62,626 nt of DNA, from NCBI GenBank assembly GCA_052034085.1, contig JBPOJA010000016.1, positions 1 through 62,626 of the forward strand. Direction: 5' to 3'. The notes under the pieces are model-generated. The model saw only the letters and a program-made list of their open reading frames with translations, searched no databases and was not told the origin of the DNA. A program made the translations under genes and the position numbers. This document shows positions 35,454 through 43,282 of this stretch, piece after piece. The stretch is from UBA1426 sp052034085 (GTDB lineage: Bacteria > Bacillota > Clostridia > Peptostreptococcales > Anaerovoracaceae). Numbering within the stretch: the first letter of the stretch is position 1; each line of letters starts with the position of its first letter.

Positions 35454-35473
35454 GTAATCCCTGCTTTCATAAG

Positions 35474-35501
35474 TTTAAAAAAGGCGGTTAATCCAACCGC
35501 C
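35474..35501 (-). terminator. Terminator-like hairpin inside the rpsB-to-polC gene run
   Basis: Minus strand: GGCGGTT, loop GGATT, AACCGCC, then T6-7 (plus 35476-35501). The stem overlaps the last codons and stop of the small upstream gene. It would reduce read-through from frr into uppS. Confidence 0.7.
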
Positions 35502-35703
35502 AAAAGTCGTCGGGTACCATTGACACGATCAGCCGGTATACTCCGCCCTCCACATCCTGTTTTATCACTCTGGGGTACCTTTTATCATACTTTTCAAGTT
35601 CGCTTGCGCGGGGAGGAGCGGTTTTTTTCACTGTAAAATCCAGACCTTTCTCCTTAAGGATGGTCAAGGCTTCCGCCTCCATCATGCCCAACAGGTTCTC
35701 CAT
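35488..35703 (-). CDS. Small conserved-looking protein of unknown function
   Basis: 71 residues, not recognised. The first half (EAEALTILKEKGLDFTVKKT) has the helix-then-strand pattern of a PASTA-like or ferredoxin-like unit; the end is DDFWRLD. No signal peptide. Its start overlaps the frr stop by one base, so it is translated with frr. A terminator-like hairpin covers its 3' end. Confidence 0.65.
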   Translation of the reverse strand: MENLLGMMEAEALTILKEKGLDFTVKKTAPPRASELEKYDKRYPRVIKQDVEGGVYRLIVSMVPDDFWRLD

Positions 35704-36257
35704 CAGACCTCCATAATCTCCTGCTCTTTTTCCGCGATAATCACATCAATGTCTGCTATACTTTCATCAATGGCTTTTTGCACTTCATCCATATCATTTT
35801 TAAGATCATCTTCTGTCAGTTCCCCTGCTTTTTCCGCTTTTTTGAGGAGCTCGTTGGCCTCCCTTCTAAGGTTCCTTACAGCTACTTTGGCCTCTTCACC
35901 CATCTTTTTGACTATTTTGGTGAGCTCTCTTCTTTTTTCTTCCGTTACAGGCGGAATTGCCAGTCTTATACACTGTCCGTCATTGGCCGGATTGATTCCC
36001 AGATTTGCCAGATTGATTGCCTTCTCAATATCTTTAAGGCTCTTGGGGTCAAAAGGAACTATCTGCAGAGTCCTCGGATCCGGAGCTGATACATTGGACA
36101 TATTTTTCAAAGGAGTGGGTACACCGTAGTAATCCACCACTATTCTGTCCAGCAATGCCGGATTGGCCCTGCCTGCTCTTATTGTATTCAGGTTTTCCTT
36201 GAGCACGCTTTTGGTTTTATTCATCTTTTCTGAAAGGGTAATAATCACATCACTCAT
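35703..36257 (-). CDS. frr: Ribosome recycling factor
   Basis: 184 residues, normal length. Splits ribosomes after termination together with EF-G. Long three-helix bundle with RAGRANPALLDRIVVDYYGVPTPL near the start and VRNLRREANELLKKAEK near the end, both diagnostic. Between pyrH and a small gene. Confidence 0.97.
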   Translation of the reverse strand: MSDVIITLSEKMNKTKSVLKENLNTIRAGRANPALLDRIVVDYYGVPTPLKNMSNVSAPDPRTLQIVPFDPKSLKDIEKAINLANLGINPANDGQCIRLAIPPVTEEKRRELTKIVKKMGEEAKVAVRNLRREANELLKKAEKAGELTEDDLKNDMDEVQKAIDESIADIDVIIAEKEQEIMEV

Positions 36258-36277
36258 TTGCTTGCCTCCTTATCTTA

Positions 36278-36982
36278 TTACTCTACTATTGTACCAATTT
36301 TTTCACCCATTATGGCTTTTATGACATTATTTTCTTCTTTCAGACTGAAAACATGTATGGGTATATTGTTGTCTTTGCAAAGAGATGCTGCTGTGGAATC
36401 CATAACTCCCAGATTTCTGTTGATTAAATCCATGTGGGTAAGCCTTTCATAGGGCTTGGCATTTGGATTTGTCTGTGGATCATCATCGTAAACTGCATCA
36501 ACTTTTTTGGCCAGCAAGATCACATCCGCCTCTATTTCTGCCGCTCTCAGAGCTGCAGTTGTATCAGTTGAAAAGAATGGATTGCCGGTACCGGCGGCAA
36601 ATATTACTACTTCATTCCTTTCCAGCTGGCTGATAGCCCGGCGTCTTATGTATGGTTCTGCCACCTCTTTCATCTCAATGGCGGTCTGCACTCTGGTCGG
36701 GATACCCTTATTCTCAAAAGCATCCTGGAGAGCCAGAGCGTTGATGCAGGTTGCCAGCATGCCCATATAGTCGGCGGTGGCCCTGTCCATGGACTTGGAT
36801 GTCCTCCCTCTCCAGAAATTTCCCCCGCCTATCACAACAGCTATCTGAACGCCCATGTTCACGACTCTTTTTATCTGGTCGGCCACCATGTTCAGCATTT
36901 CTTCGTTTATGCCAAAGTGGTTTTCTCCCGCCAGGGCTTCGCCGCTTATCTTAAGCACAACTCTCTTATATTTAGGCTCCAT
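36278..36982 (-). CDS. pyrH: UMP kinase
   Basis: 234 residues from ATG 36982 (AGGAGG 6 bases upstream); an in-frame extension upstream is not needed. Amino-acid-kinase fold: YKRVVLKISGEALAG at the start, VIGGGNFWRG, GTGNPFFSTDTTAALRA and DAVYDDDPQ are typical. Makes UDP from UMP. Follows tsf. Confidence 0.96.
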   Translation of the reverse strand: MEPKYKRVVLKISGEALAGENHFGINEEMLNMVADQIKRVVNMGVQIAVVIGGGNFWRGRTSKSMDRATADYMGMLATCINALALQDAFENKGIPTRVQTAIEMKEVAEPYIRRRAISQLERNEVVIFAAGTGNPFFSTDTTAALRAAEIEADVILLAKKVDAVYDDDPQTNPNAKPYERLTHMDLINRNLGVMDSTAASLCKDNNIPIHVFSLKEENNVIKAIMGEKIGTIVE

Positions 36983-37028
36983 GGTTTCCTCCTTGTCTGA
37001 ACAGCTCTTTAGTAAAAGGACACTGAAA

Positions 37029-37943
37029 TCAGTGTCCCATTTGTTTAGCAACTTCTTCAGCGAAATTTTCTTCCTTTTTCTCTATTCCTTCGCCCACTTC
37101 GTAACGGAGCATTTCTACAACTTCAACTGGTTTGCCAAGCTCTCTGGCTGCATTTGCCACATATTGGCCTACCGTCAGGTCGCTGTCCTTGACAAAGCTC
37201 TGTTCCAGTAAACAGGCTTCCTTCAGTTCTTTTTTCAATCTGCCTATGACCATTTTCTCAACGATTTCCATGGGTTTGCCTTCATTTAGAGCCTGTTGAA
37301 CAAGTATTTTCTTTTCGCTTTCAATATACTCGGGGTCAACATCTTTTTCGGAAATATATCTGGGGTTCATGGATGCCACCTGCATAGCCACGTCCCTGCC
37401 CATTACGGTTACTTCTTCCACCGGTGCCTCGGTTTTAAGACCCACGATAACGCCGATCTTTCCGCCGCCATGGACATAACCTGTATATACTACTCCATCG
37501 CTTTCAAATCTTTTAAATCTGCGGACACTCATATTCTCGCCGATTTTTGAAATCTTGCCCGTGAGAGCATCTGTGACACTGCCTTCATCTTTATAATCCA
37601 ATGCCATAAAAGCTTCCATATCTGCAACATCGTTGTCCAGGGCCAGCTGAGCCAAATCTGACACGAAGCTGATAAATTCCTCGTTTTTAGCCACGAAGTC
37701 GGTTTCAGCGTTAACTTCTATTGCTGCTGCCGCCTTGCCTCCGGGTGTGAAGCTCAAATTGACAAGTCCCTGTGCGGCCACTCTGCCTGCTTTCTTCGCA
37801 GCCTTGGCCAAGCCTTTTTCTCTCAGAACTTCGATTGCTTTTTCCATATCGCCATCAGTTTCATTCAAAACATTTTTACAATCCATCATGCCTGCGCCTG
37901 TTCTTTCGCGCAGTTCTTTAACCATTGCAGCCGTTACCGCCAT
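37029..37943 (-). CDS. tsf: Elongation factor Ts
   Basis: 304 residues; nucleotide exchange factor for EF-Tu. The first motif LRERTGAGMMDCKNVLNETDGD and TDFVAKNEEF (the EF-Tu contact region) are present. Full-length relative to E. coli (283). Lies 34 bases after rpsB. Confidence 0.97.
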   Translation of the reverse strand: MAVTAAMVKELRERTGAGMMDCKNVLNETDGDMEKAIEVLREKGLAKAAKKAGRVAAQGLVNLSFTPGGKAAAAIEVNAETDFVAKNEEFISFVSDLAQLALDNDVADMEAFMALDYKDEGSVTDALTGKISKIGENMSVRRFKRFESDGVVYTGYVHGGGKIGVIVGLKTEAPVEEVTVMGRDVAMQVASMNPRYISEKDVDPEYIESEKKILVQQALNEGKPMEIVEKMVIGRLKKELKEACLLEQSFVKDSDLTVGQYVANAARELGKPVEVVEMLRYEVGEGIEKKEENFAEEVAKQMGH

Positions 37944-37977
37944 GTTTGTTCTCCCTTCCTAACAATACCTGTAAATA

Positions 37978-38784
37978 CTACTCTTCGTCTTCCTCATCTA
38001 TTTCTTCAAGCTCATCCTCATAATCTTCGTCTTCAGCATCTTCATATTCATCGGCATCTTCTGACTGATTTCCGTCTTCACTTTCATCTTCGCTGAAAGA
38101 TTCTCCCTGTCTTGCTTCGATGACAGCGTCGGCCATTTTGCCCGCTATGAGTTTTACAGCCCTGATAGCATCGTCGTTTGCGGGAATAATGTAATCCACG
38201 TCATCAGGATCGCAGTTGGTATCTACTATACCCACTATGGGAATACCTAAAATCCTGGCTTCTCTTACTGCTATTCTTTCCTTCTTGGGGTCAACCACAA
38301 AAAGAGCTCCCGGCATACCCTTCATGTCCTTAATTCCACCCAGGAATTTTTCAAGTTTGTCCGCCTCTGCCCTCAGTTTCTGGACTTCTTTTTTTGTAAG
38401 AGCATCGAAGGTACCGTCAGTCTCCATGTCACGAATCTCAGCCAGTCTGTTAATCCTTTCGGATATAGTTTTGTAGTTGGTCAGCATGCCGCCCAGCCAT
38501 CTTTCATTGACGTAAAACATTTCACATCTCTTTGCCTCATCGGCAATTGCAGCCTGAGCCTGTTTTTTCGTTCCCACAAAAAGAATTGGTAAATCCGCCT
38601 CGGCTACTTCCTTGATGAATGCATAGGCTTCTTCAATCTTTTTTACAGTTTTCTGCAGATCGATGATGTAGATGCCGTTTCTCTCCGTAAAAATATACGG
38701 GGCCATCTTGGGATTCCATCTTCTTGTCTGGTGCCCGAAGTGCACACCTGCCTCAAGCAGTTGCTTCATTGAAATAATTGACAT
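37978..38784 (-). CDS. rpsB: Ribosomal protein S2 with long acidic C-terminal tail
   Basis: 268 residues from ATG 38784 (GGGAGG 9 bases upstream). The S2 body (MKQLLEAGVHFGHQTRRWNPKM ... IVDTNCDPDDVDYIIPANDDAIRA) ends near residue 225. A tail of about 40 residues then follows, almost only Asp, Glu, Ser and Tyr (SEDESEDGNQSEDADEYEDA and more). Such an acidic extension is unusual in length. First gene of the translation-factor operon. Confidence 0.96.
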   Translation of the reverse strand: MSIISMKQLLEAGVHFGHQTRRWNPKMAPYIFTERNGIYIIDLQKTVKKIEEAYAFIKEVAEADLPILFVGTKKQAQAAIADEAKRCEMFYVNERWLGGMLTNYKTISERINRLAEIRDMETDGTFDALTKKEVQKLRAEADKLEKFLGGIKDMKGMPGALFVVDPKKERIAVREARILGIPIVGIVDTNCDPDDVDYIIPANDDAIRAVKLIAGKMADAVIEARQGESFSEDESEDGNQSEDADEYEDAEDEDYEDELEEIDEEDEE

Positions 38785-38808
38785 ATTTTTACCTCCCGGT
38801 TTTTCCTC

Positions 38809-38864
38809 CATCTGCAATCAATCGCAAGCAACCTTTCGGCACCGGAATGTGACTATTGCAGATG
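38809..38864 (-). promoter_or_regulatory. rpsB 5' leader hairpin, candidate autoregulatory element
   Basis: A 10-bp perfect inverted repeat (CATCTGCAAT / ATTGCAGATG on the minus strand; plus 38855-38864 and 38809-38818) encloses 36 bases that contain a possible inner stem, 25 bases before the rpsB start codon. Ribosomal-protein leaders often bind their own product; no known Firmicutes S2 leader was matched. Confidence 0.45.
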
Positions 38865-38902
38865 TGTGTATTTTTAGTCTTATGTCTTCAAGACCATCAA
38901 AT

Positions 38903-38931
38903 ACTATACTATACTGCCGTTTGAATTGCAA
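38903..38931 (-). promoter_or_regulatory. Strong promoter of the rpsB operon
   Basis: Minus strand TTGCAA (plus 38926-38931), 17-base spacer, TATAGT (plus 38903-38908). The -35 lies inside the last codons of the LytTR gene. About 120 bases of leader follow. Confidence 0.7.
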
Positions 38932-39278
38932 GGAAAATGTTGCTCACAAAAATCCAGAAAATGCCTTATTGTTGCCCCTTTTTTCCTTTGGCTGACAGGA
39001 ATGCTTTTCCCGCCTTCAAGAAATAACTCCGCCCCTTCAAATCTGACTATTTTTGTTACATTGACTATAAAGCTTCCATGGCATAGATAAAACCTGTCAT
39101 CCAGTGCCGGCAGCAACCCCCTTAAGCTGCCGTTAAAGCACTGCTCGTCATCCGCTGTATGCACATGGATCTTCCTGCCCTGGCTTTCAAAGAAAAGAAT
39201 GTCATCGAAATTCAGTTTTACGATGACATTCCGCCTCACTACAACAAAACAGTCCTGCTCATCTTTCCTCTCCTTCAT
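38904..39278 (-). CDS. Stand-alone LytTR DNA-binding domain protein
   Basis: 124 residues, almost all a LytTR domain: NVIVKLNFDDILFFESQGRKIHVHT and FYLCHGSFIVNVTKI match the family pattern. No receiver domain or membrane part is present, so it is a single-domain regulator. AAAGGAG precedes the ATG, and a promoter is seen upstream. Targets unknown. The 3' end contains the rpsB -35 box, so its own transcription passes through the rpsB promoter. Confidence 0.85.
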   Translation of the reverse strand: MKERKDEQDCFVVVRRNVIVKLNFDDILFFESQGRKIHVHTADDEQCFNGSLRGLLPALDDRFYLCHGSFIVNVTKIVRFEGAELFLEGGKSIPVSQRKKGATIRHFLDFCEQHFPCNSNGSIV

Positions 39279-39304
39279 TGCCTTCTCCTTTCAAAAAAGA
39301 TGCC

Positions 39305-39333
39305 ATAATACATAGACAATGAAAAGACTCCAA
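39305..39333 (-). promoter_or_regulatory. Promoter of the LytTR gene
   Basis: Minus strand TTGGAG (plus 39328-39333), 17-base spacer, TATTAT (plus 39305-39310), about 27 bases before the ATG. Confidence 0.5.
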
Positions 39334-39356
39334 AAAGTGCAGAATGAAAAGATTTT

Positions 39357-39548
39357 TTAATCCCTGGTGTAAGTAATCAGGTCTTCCGCTATTTCCTGCG
39401 TGGCTACGCTAACCGGCTTTTCTATATTCGTCTCTATCAGGACAGGCTTACCGTCCACAATATCTCTGGCTCTTTTTGCCGCCAAAATGGCCAGTGTGTA
39501 TTTGCTGTCAGCTTTCTGACGCATTAATTCAACAGATGGTTCCAACAT
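39357..39548 (-). CDS. rpoZ: RNA polymerase omega subunit
   Basis: 63 residues, short like other Bacillota omega proteins. MLEPSVELM, SKYTLAILAAKRARDI and the following KPVLIE are the family signature. Helps RNA polymerase assembly. Lies 14 bases after gmk. Confidence 0.9.
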   Translation of the reverse strand: MLEPSVELMRQKADSKYTLAILAAKRARDIVDGKPVLIETNIEKPVSVATQEIAEDLITYTRD

Positions 39549-39562
39549 TTTTCTATCTCCTT

Positions 39563-40171
39563 CTAAATCTCGTCTTTATACGTTTCTATCAACCTGTATA
39601 TGTCTTCTGTTACTCTGGAGTGTTCTGCAACTATTATGGCTTCTACCCTGTTTACCGCCTCTTCTAACTCCCCGTTAACCACGCAATAATCATATTTCCC
39701 TATATACGCCACTTCTTTGAGGACTTCCTTCATGCGGAGATTGATATCATCTTCCGTTTCAGAGCCCCGTCCGGTGATTCGCTTTCTGAGTTCAGCCATG
39801 GACGGCGGCAAAATGAATATAAATTTTGCTCCCGGAAAGTTCTCCCTTATCTGCATTGCGCCCTGTATGTCTATTTCAAGAACAACGTCTTTGCCTTTGG
39901 CAAGCTCCTCAAGTACCTTGTCCCTGGGGGTTCCGTAGTAATTTCCGTAAACATTGGCATATTCCAGAAATCCGCCCTCCCTGATCTTTTTTTCGAACTC
40001 CTCCCGGCTCACGAAATAATAACTTTCGCCGTGGACCTCTCCGGGCCTGGGATCCCTCGTTGCCATGGAAACAGAAAGATGAATGTCCATCTTCTCAGCC
40101 AATCGATTGCAAATGGTACCTTTTCCTGCTCCGGATGGGCCGGATACAACGAAAAGCAAACCTTTATACAT
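39563..40171 (-). CDS. gmk: Guanylate kinase
   Basis: 202 residues; phosphorylates GMP to GDP. P-loop VSGPSGAGKGT (about 9-19) and the GMP-binding TRDPRPGEVHGESYYFVSREEF region are clear. Sits between yicC and rpoZ; the remA gene often found between yicC and gmk in Bacillota is absent. Confidence 0.96.
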   Translation of the reverse strand: MYKGLLFVVSGPSGAGKGTICNRLAEKMDIHLSVSMATRDPRPGEVHGESYYFVSREEFEKKIREGGFLEYANVYGNYYGTPRDKVLEELAKGKDVVLEIDIQGAMQIRENFPGAKFIFILPPSMAELRKRITGRGSETEDDINLRMKEVLKEVAYIGKYDYCVVNGELEEAVNRVEAIIVAEHSRVTEDIYRLIETYKDEI

Positions 40172-40231
40172 TATTCTACCTTCCCGTCTGTTTCTGCTCC
40201 AAAAGCATTATAACACATAGCCGCCACTTTT

Positions 40232-41119
40232 CTACTCGATATTTTGCGCCTGTTCCCGAATCTTTTCAATTTCGCTTTTTATTCTCAGCACCCCGTTGGT
40301 GATGTTAATATTATTTGCTTTTGAACCTATGGTATTAGCTTCCCTGTTCATCTCCTGAATCAAAAAGTCCAGGCTTTTTCCCGGTGATTCATCATGTTCG
40401 CCGGACAGTATCGCATCCAGCTGCTTCAAATGGCTTTCAAGCCTTACCAGTTCCTCGGTAATATTTGATTTATCTGCAAAAATTGCCGCTTCTAGGGCAA
40501 TCCTTTCTTCAGGCAGTTCAACTGCTGTGTCAAGAAGCTGGTTTATACGCTCTTTGAGTTTTTCTTTATAGGAATTCAGCATTTCAAATTCTTTCCCTGT
40601 TATTTCCATGCATATTTCTCCTATAAGTCTGCTTCTGTTCAACATGTCATCCCTTAAATTTGCGCCTTCTCTCTGCCTCATTTCATCAAACATAATCAGA
40701 GCTTCTCTGACGGGTATTTCCATAGCTTTAAGCACTTCCGCCTCATCTTCCACATTAGGGGTTATCTTTATAACATCGGGAAGAGAGGCAACATAATTCA
40801 GCCCGATATCTTCTTCCAGGCCCAGTGCATCCTTCATTTCAACAAGATTTTTATAATATGCAAGTGCAAGAGGCAGGTTGGTTTTAATGCTGACATCTTC
40901 ATCGGTCAGGTTTTCAACCGATATAAACACATCTATTTTCCCTCTTTTCGCATAGCTTTTGACCATCCCGATTATGTCTTCTTCCGCAAATCCGTAGCGC
41001 CTCGGTAGTTTCAGATTTACATCACAAAACCTATGGTTGACCCCACGGATCTCCACAGTAATATTTCTCTTTTCGTCACCATATACACTTCTGCCAAATC
41101 CGGTCATGCTTTTAATCAT
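40232..41119 (-). CDS. yicC: YicC/YloC family endoribonuclease
   Basis: 295 residues. The N-terminal MIKSMTGFGR and IRGVNHRFCDVNLKLPR, plus the C-terminal GKSLDFLIQEMNREANTIGSKA, define the family. YicC/YloC proteins cut RNA and affect stationary-phase survival. First gene of yicC-gmk-rpoZ. Confidence 0.93.
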   Translation of the reverse strand: MIKSMTGFGRSVYGDEKRNITVEIRGVNHRFCDVNLKLPRRYGFAEEDIIGMVKSYAKRGKIDVFISVENLTDEDVSIKTNLPLALAYYKNLVEMKDALGLEEDIGLNYVASLPDVIKITPNVEDEAEVLKAMEIPVREALIMFDEMRQREGANLRDDMLNRSRLIGEICMEITGKEFEMLNSYKEKLKERINQLLDTAVELPEERIALEAAIFADKSNITEELVRLESHLKQLDAILSGEHDESPGKSLDFLIQEMNREANTIGSKANNINITNGVLRIKSEIEKIREQAQNIE

Positions 41120-41175
41120 ATTTTTCTCCCTGTTAAGCCTGAAAGCTTCGTGTTATCATATACCATATATGGATT

Positions 41176-41204
41176 ATTATACATTTCAGGATTGCATTAG
41201 TCTA
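41176..41204 (-). promoter_or_regulatory. Promoter of yicC-gmk-rpoZ
   Basis: Minus strand TAGACT (plus 41199-41204), 17-base spacer, perfect TATAAT (plus 41176-41181). The palindrome CCATATATGG (41163-41172) lies just downstream and could be a binding site or chance. Confidence 0.6.
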
Positions 41205-41226
41205 CTTGATGAGAAAGGTTCGATAA

Positions 41227-42918
41227 ATGGCATTTGATGGTTTCATTACAGGTGCGATGGCAGTATCTCTGAATTCGGAGCTTGCCGATGGAAAAATCGA
41301 CAAAATTTTCCAACCGGATAAAAATGACCTGGTTCTGCATATCCACAGAAACAAGGACAATTACCGGTTACTTATTTCGGCCAACAGCAGCCATCCCAGA
41401 CTGTATATTCTTCCGGATGATTATGTTGATGACAACCCCAAAACGCCACCGGCCTTTGCCATGCTTATGCGCAAGCATTTTCGCGGGGGCAGAATAGAGG
41501 AGATTGCACAATATCAATCTGAAAGAATAATAGAAATCCGTGTTGCTCAAAGGGATGAACTGGGCTACCCGGAAAACAAAAAAATCATTATCGAAATTAT
41601 GGGGAAACACAGCAATATAATCGCCCTGAACGCAGACAAGGGAATAATTCTGGACAGCATCAAAAGAATACCTCAAAATATAAGCCGTTACCGCACTTTG
41701 CTGCCGGGGGTGGAATATGTTTATCCTCCGGATCAGGGGAAAATCCCTTTTTATGATTTATCTTCCCCATCATCCATCCTGACAGACAAATTTGAACTCC
41801 TGTCCGAGATCCAGGGCATCAGCCCCTCCATGGCCCAGGAAATTGTTGCAATTTCCGGACTGGAAGGCAAAGATGTTGTTAGTGTGCTGAAAGACTTTGA
41901 AAAACGCATATTAAATGCTGATTTCAGAGGCTTGGTTTACGAAGACGAAACCGGCTTTCCTGTAGATTTTCATATATTTAATTTGCCGGAAAAAGCCTCC
42001 GTTTATAAGGAAAGAGAGTTTCCGGATCTCAATTCCTGCCTGCTGTATTATTATTCCCACAAGGATTCAGGCAACCGCATGAAACAGAAAACTGATGATT
42101 TGCAACGCCATATAGGACAGGCCCTGGATAAGCTGTATTTAAAAAAGCAAAAGCTGGAAGCAGATCTTTCAAAAGCAAAAGAAGCGGAAAAATACCGTCT
42201 TTACGGAGAGCTCCTCACGGCAAGCCTTCACAGCATCGAAAAGGGAGCCGATGCCGCGAAAGTATTGAATTATTATGACAACGAACATATTATAATTCCC
42301 CTCGATCCAAGGTTCTCTCCTGCCATAAATGCAAAAAACTACTACAAAAAATTTAACAAGGCAAAAACTGCACAAAAGGAAAAGAAAGTGCAGATAGATG
42401 AAACAGATAAAGGCATAGCCTATCTTGAAGCCAGTCTTGTTTATGCAGAAAATGCAGGAGACCCCCACGACTTGGATGCAATCCGTGAAGAACTCATTGA
42501 AGAAGGTTTCCTGCGTCGCAGGCAGAAAAAACAACCCATCAGCCAAAAACCCGGATTCCTGGAGTTCAGCCCCTCACCCGGGGTAACTATCAGAATAGGT
42601 CGAAACAACAAGGAAAACGAATTTCTGACTTTCAAGCAGGCTGGCAAAAGAGATTTGTGGTTTCACGCAAAGGATGTTCCGGGATCTCATGTACTACTCT
42701 CTGTTGAAGAGAAAATCGATGTAAAGGAGCTTGCTCCGGAGGTTCTGGAAAAGGCGGCTTCACTTGCTGCTTACTATAGCAAAGCCAGAAACGCAACTCA
42801 CGTGCCGGTAGACTTTACTTATGTTTCCCAGGTCAAAAAAATCCCCGGAGCGAAGCCGGGTATGGTCAGTTACAGAAATCAGAAAACACTTCTGGTTAAT
42901 CCCCAGGATTTTCGCTGA
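41227..42918 (+). CDS. rqcH: RqcH/NFACT ribosome quality control protein
   Basis: 563 residues. NFACT-N domain (about 1-220, FDGFITGAMAVSLNSEL), helix-hairpin-helix and coiled coil (about 270-350), and NFACT-R (DUF814, about 440-545, with DLWFHAKDVPGSHVLL). It recruits tRNA-Ala to stalled 50S subunits and adds alanine tails to stuck peptides; older annotations call it fibronectin-binding. Divergent from yicC, monocistronic. Weak GAGAAAGG site before the ATG. Confidence 0.93.
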   Translation: MAFDGFITGAMAVSLNSELADGKIDKIFQPDKNDLVLHIHRNKDNYRLLISANSSHPRLYILPDDYVDDNPKTPPAFAMLMRKHFRGGRIEEIAQYQSERIIEIRVAQRDELGYPENKKIIIEIMGKHSNIIALNADKGIILDSIKRIPQNISRYRTLLPGVEYVYPPDQGKIPFYDLSSPSSILTDKFELLSEIQGISPSMAQEIVAISGLEGKDVVSVLKDFEKRILNADFRGLVYEDETGFPVDFHIFNLPEKASVYKEREFPDLNSCLLYYYSHKDSGNRMKQKTDDLQRHIGQALDKLYLKKQKLEADLSKAKEAEKYRLYGELLTASLHSIEKGADAAKVLNYYDNEHIIIPLDPRFSPAINAKNYYKKFNKAKTAQKEKKVQIDETDKGIAYLEASLVYAENAGDPHDLDAIREELIEEGFLRRRQKKQPISQKPGFLEFSPSPGVTIRIGRNNKENEFLTFKQAGKRDLWFHAKDVPGSHVLLSVEEKIDVKELAPEVLEKAASLAAYYSKARNATHVPVDFTYVSQVKKIPGAKPGMVSYRNQKTLLVNPQDFR

Positions 42919-42989
42919 CTGCACTTTTGACAACAACAGATTCACTATTTTCAAAAAATACATATTTTATGCCAAATGGTAATTATTGG

Positions 42990-43018
42990 TTGACTATAAA
43001 TGCCGGCAACAATATAAT
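42990..43018 (+). promoter_or_regulatory. Strong sigma-A promoter for the small zinc-finger gene
   Basis: TTGACT (42990-42995), exactly 17 bases, TATAAT (43013-43018). It fixes the start codon of the next gene downstream of this point. Confidence 0.75.
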
Positions 43019-43066
43019 GAGCTCGTCAAGGTCATGCAGTGTAAGGCTGCGAAAGAAGGTTTGATT

Positions 43067-43264
43067 ATGATTAATCTGCATGAAAAAGAAACCGATACGG
43101 GCTTTGAATCTGCAAATATTACCACTTGTTCAATTTGCGGAAAGTACGCTGATCTGCAGTTCAAACAAGGATATGTTTGCGAAGAATGTTTAGAGTACAT
43201 CACATCGAAAATTAATTTGAAAGAGAGGGCTTCCGATCCCGCTTCTTACCTGGAAAGGTCCTGA
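43067..43264 (+). CDS. Small zinc-finger protein (Gin-like)
   Basis: 65 residues from ATG 43067 (AGAAGG upstream); a longer reading frame from 42986 is excluded by the promoter. Two CxxC knuckles, CSICG and CEEC (about 20-24 and 38-41), form a treble-clef-type zinc site. Size and spacing recall Gin/CsfB, the anti-sigma-G factor of spore formers, but similarity is too short to be sure. Convergent to rluD with 18 bases between. Confidence 0.65.
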   Translation: MINLHEKETDTGFESANITTCSICGKYADLQFKQGYVCEECLEYITSKINLKERASDPASYLERS

Positions 43265-43282
43265 GAGCCGAACACTGCATGA

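Noticed and set aside
42986..43066. Longer form of the zinc-finger protein
   Set aside because: It would start upstream of and within the promoter; ATG 43067 has a ribosome binding site.
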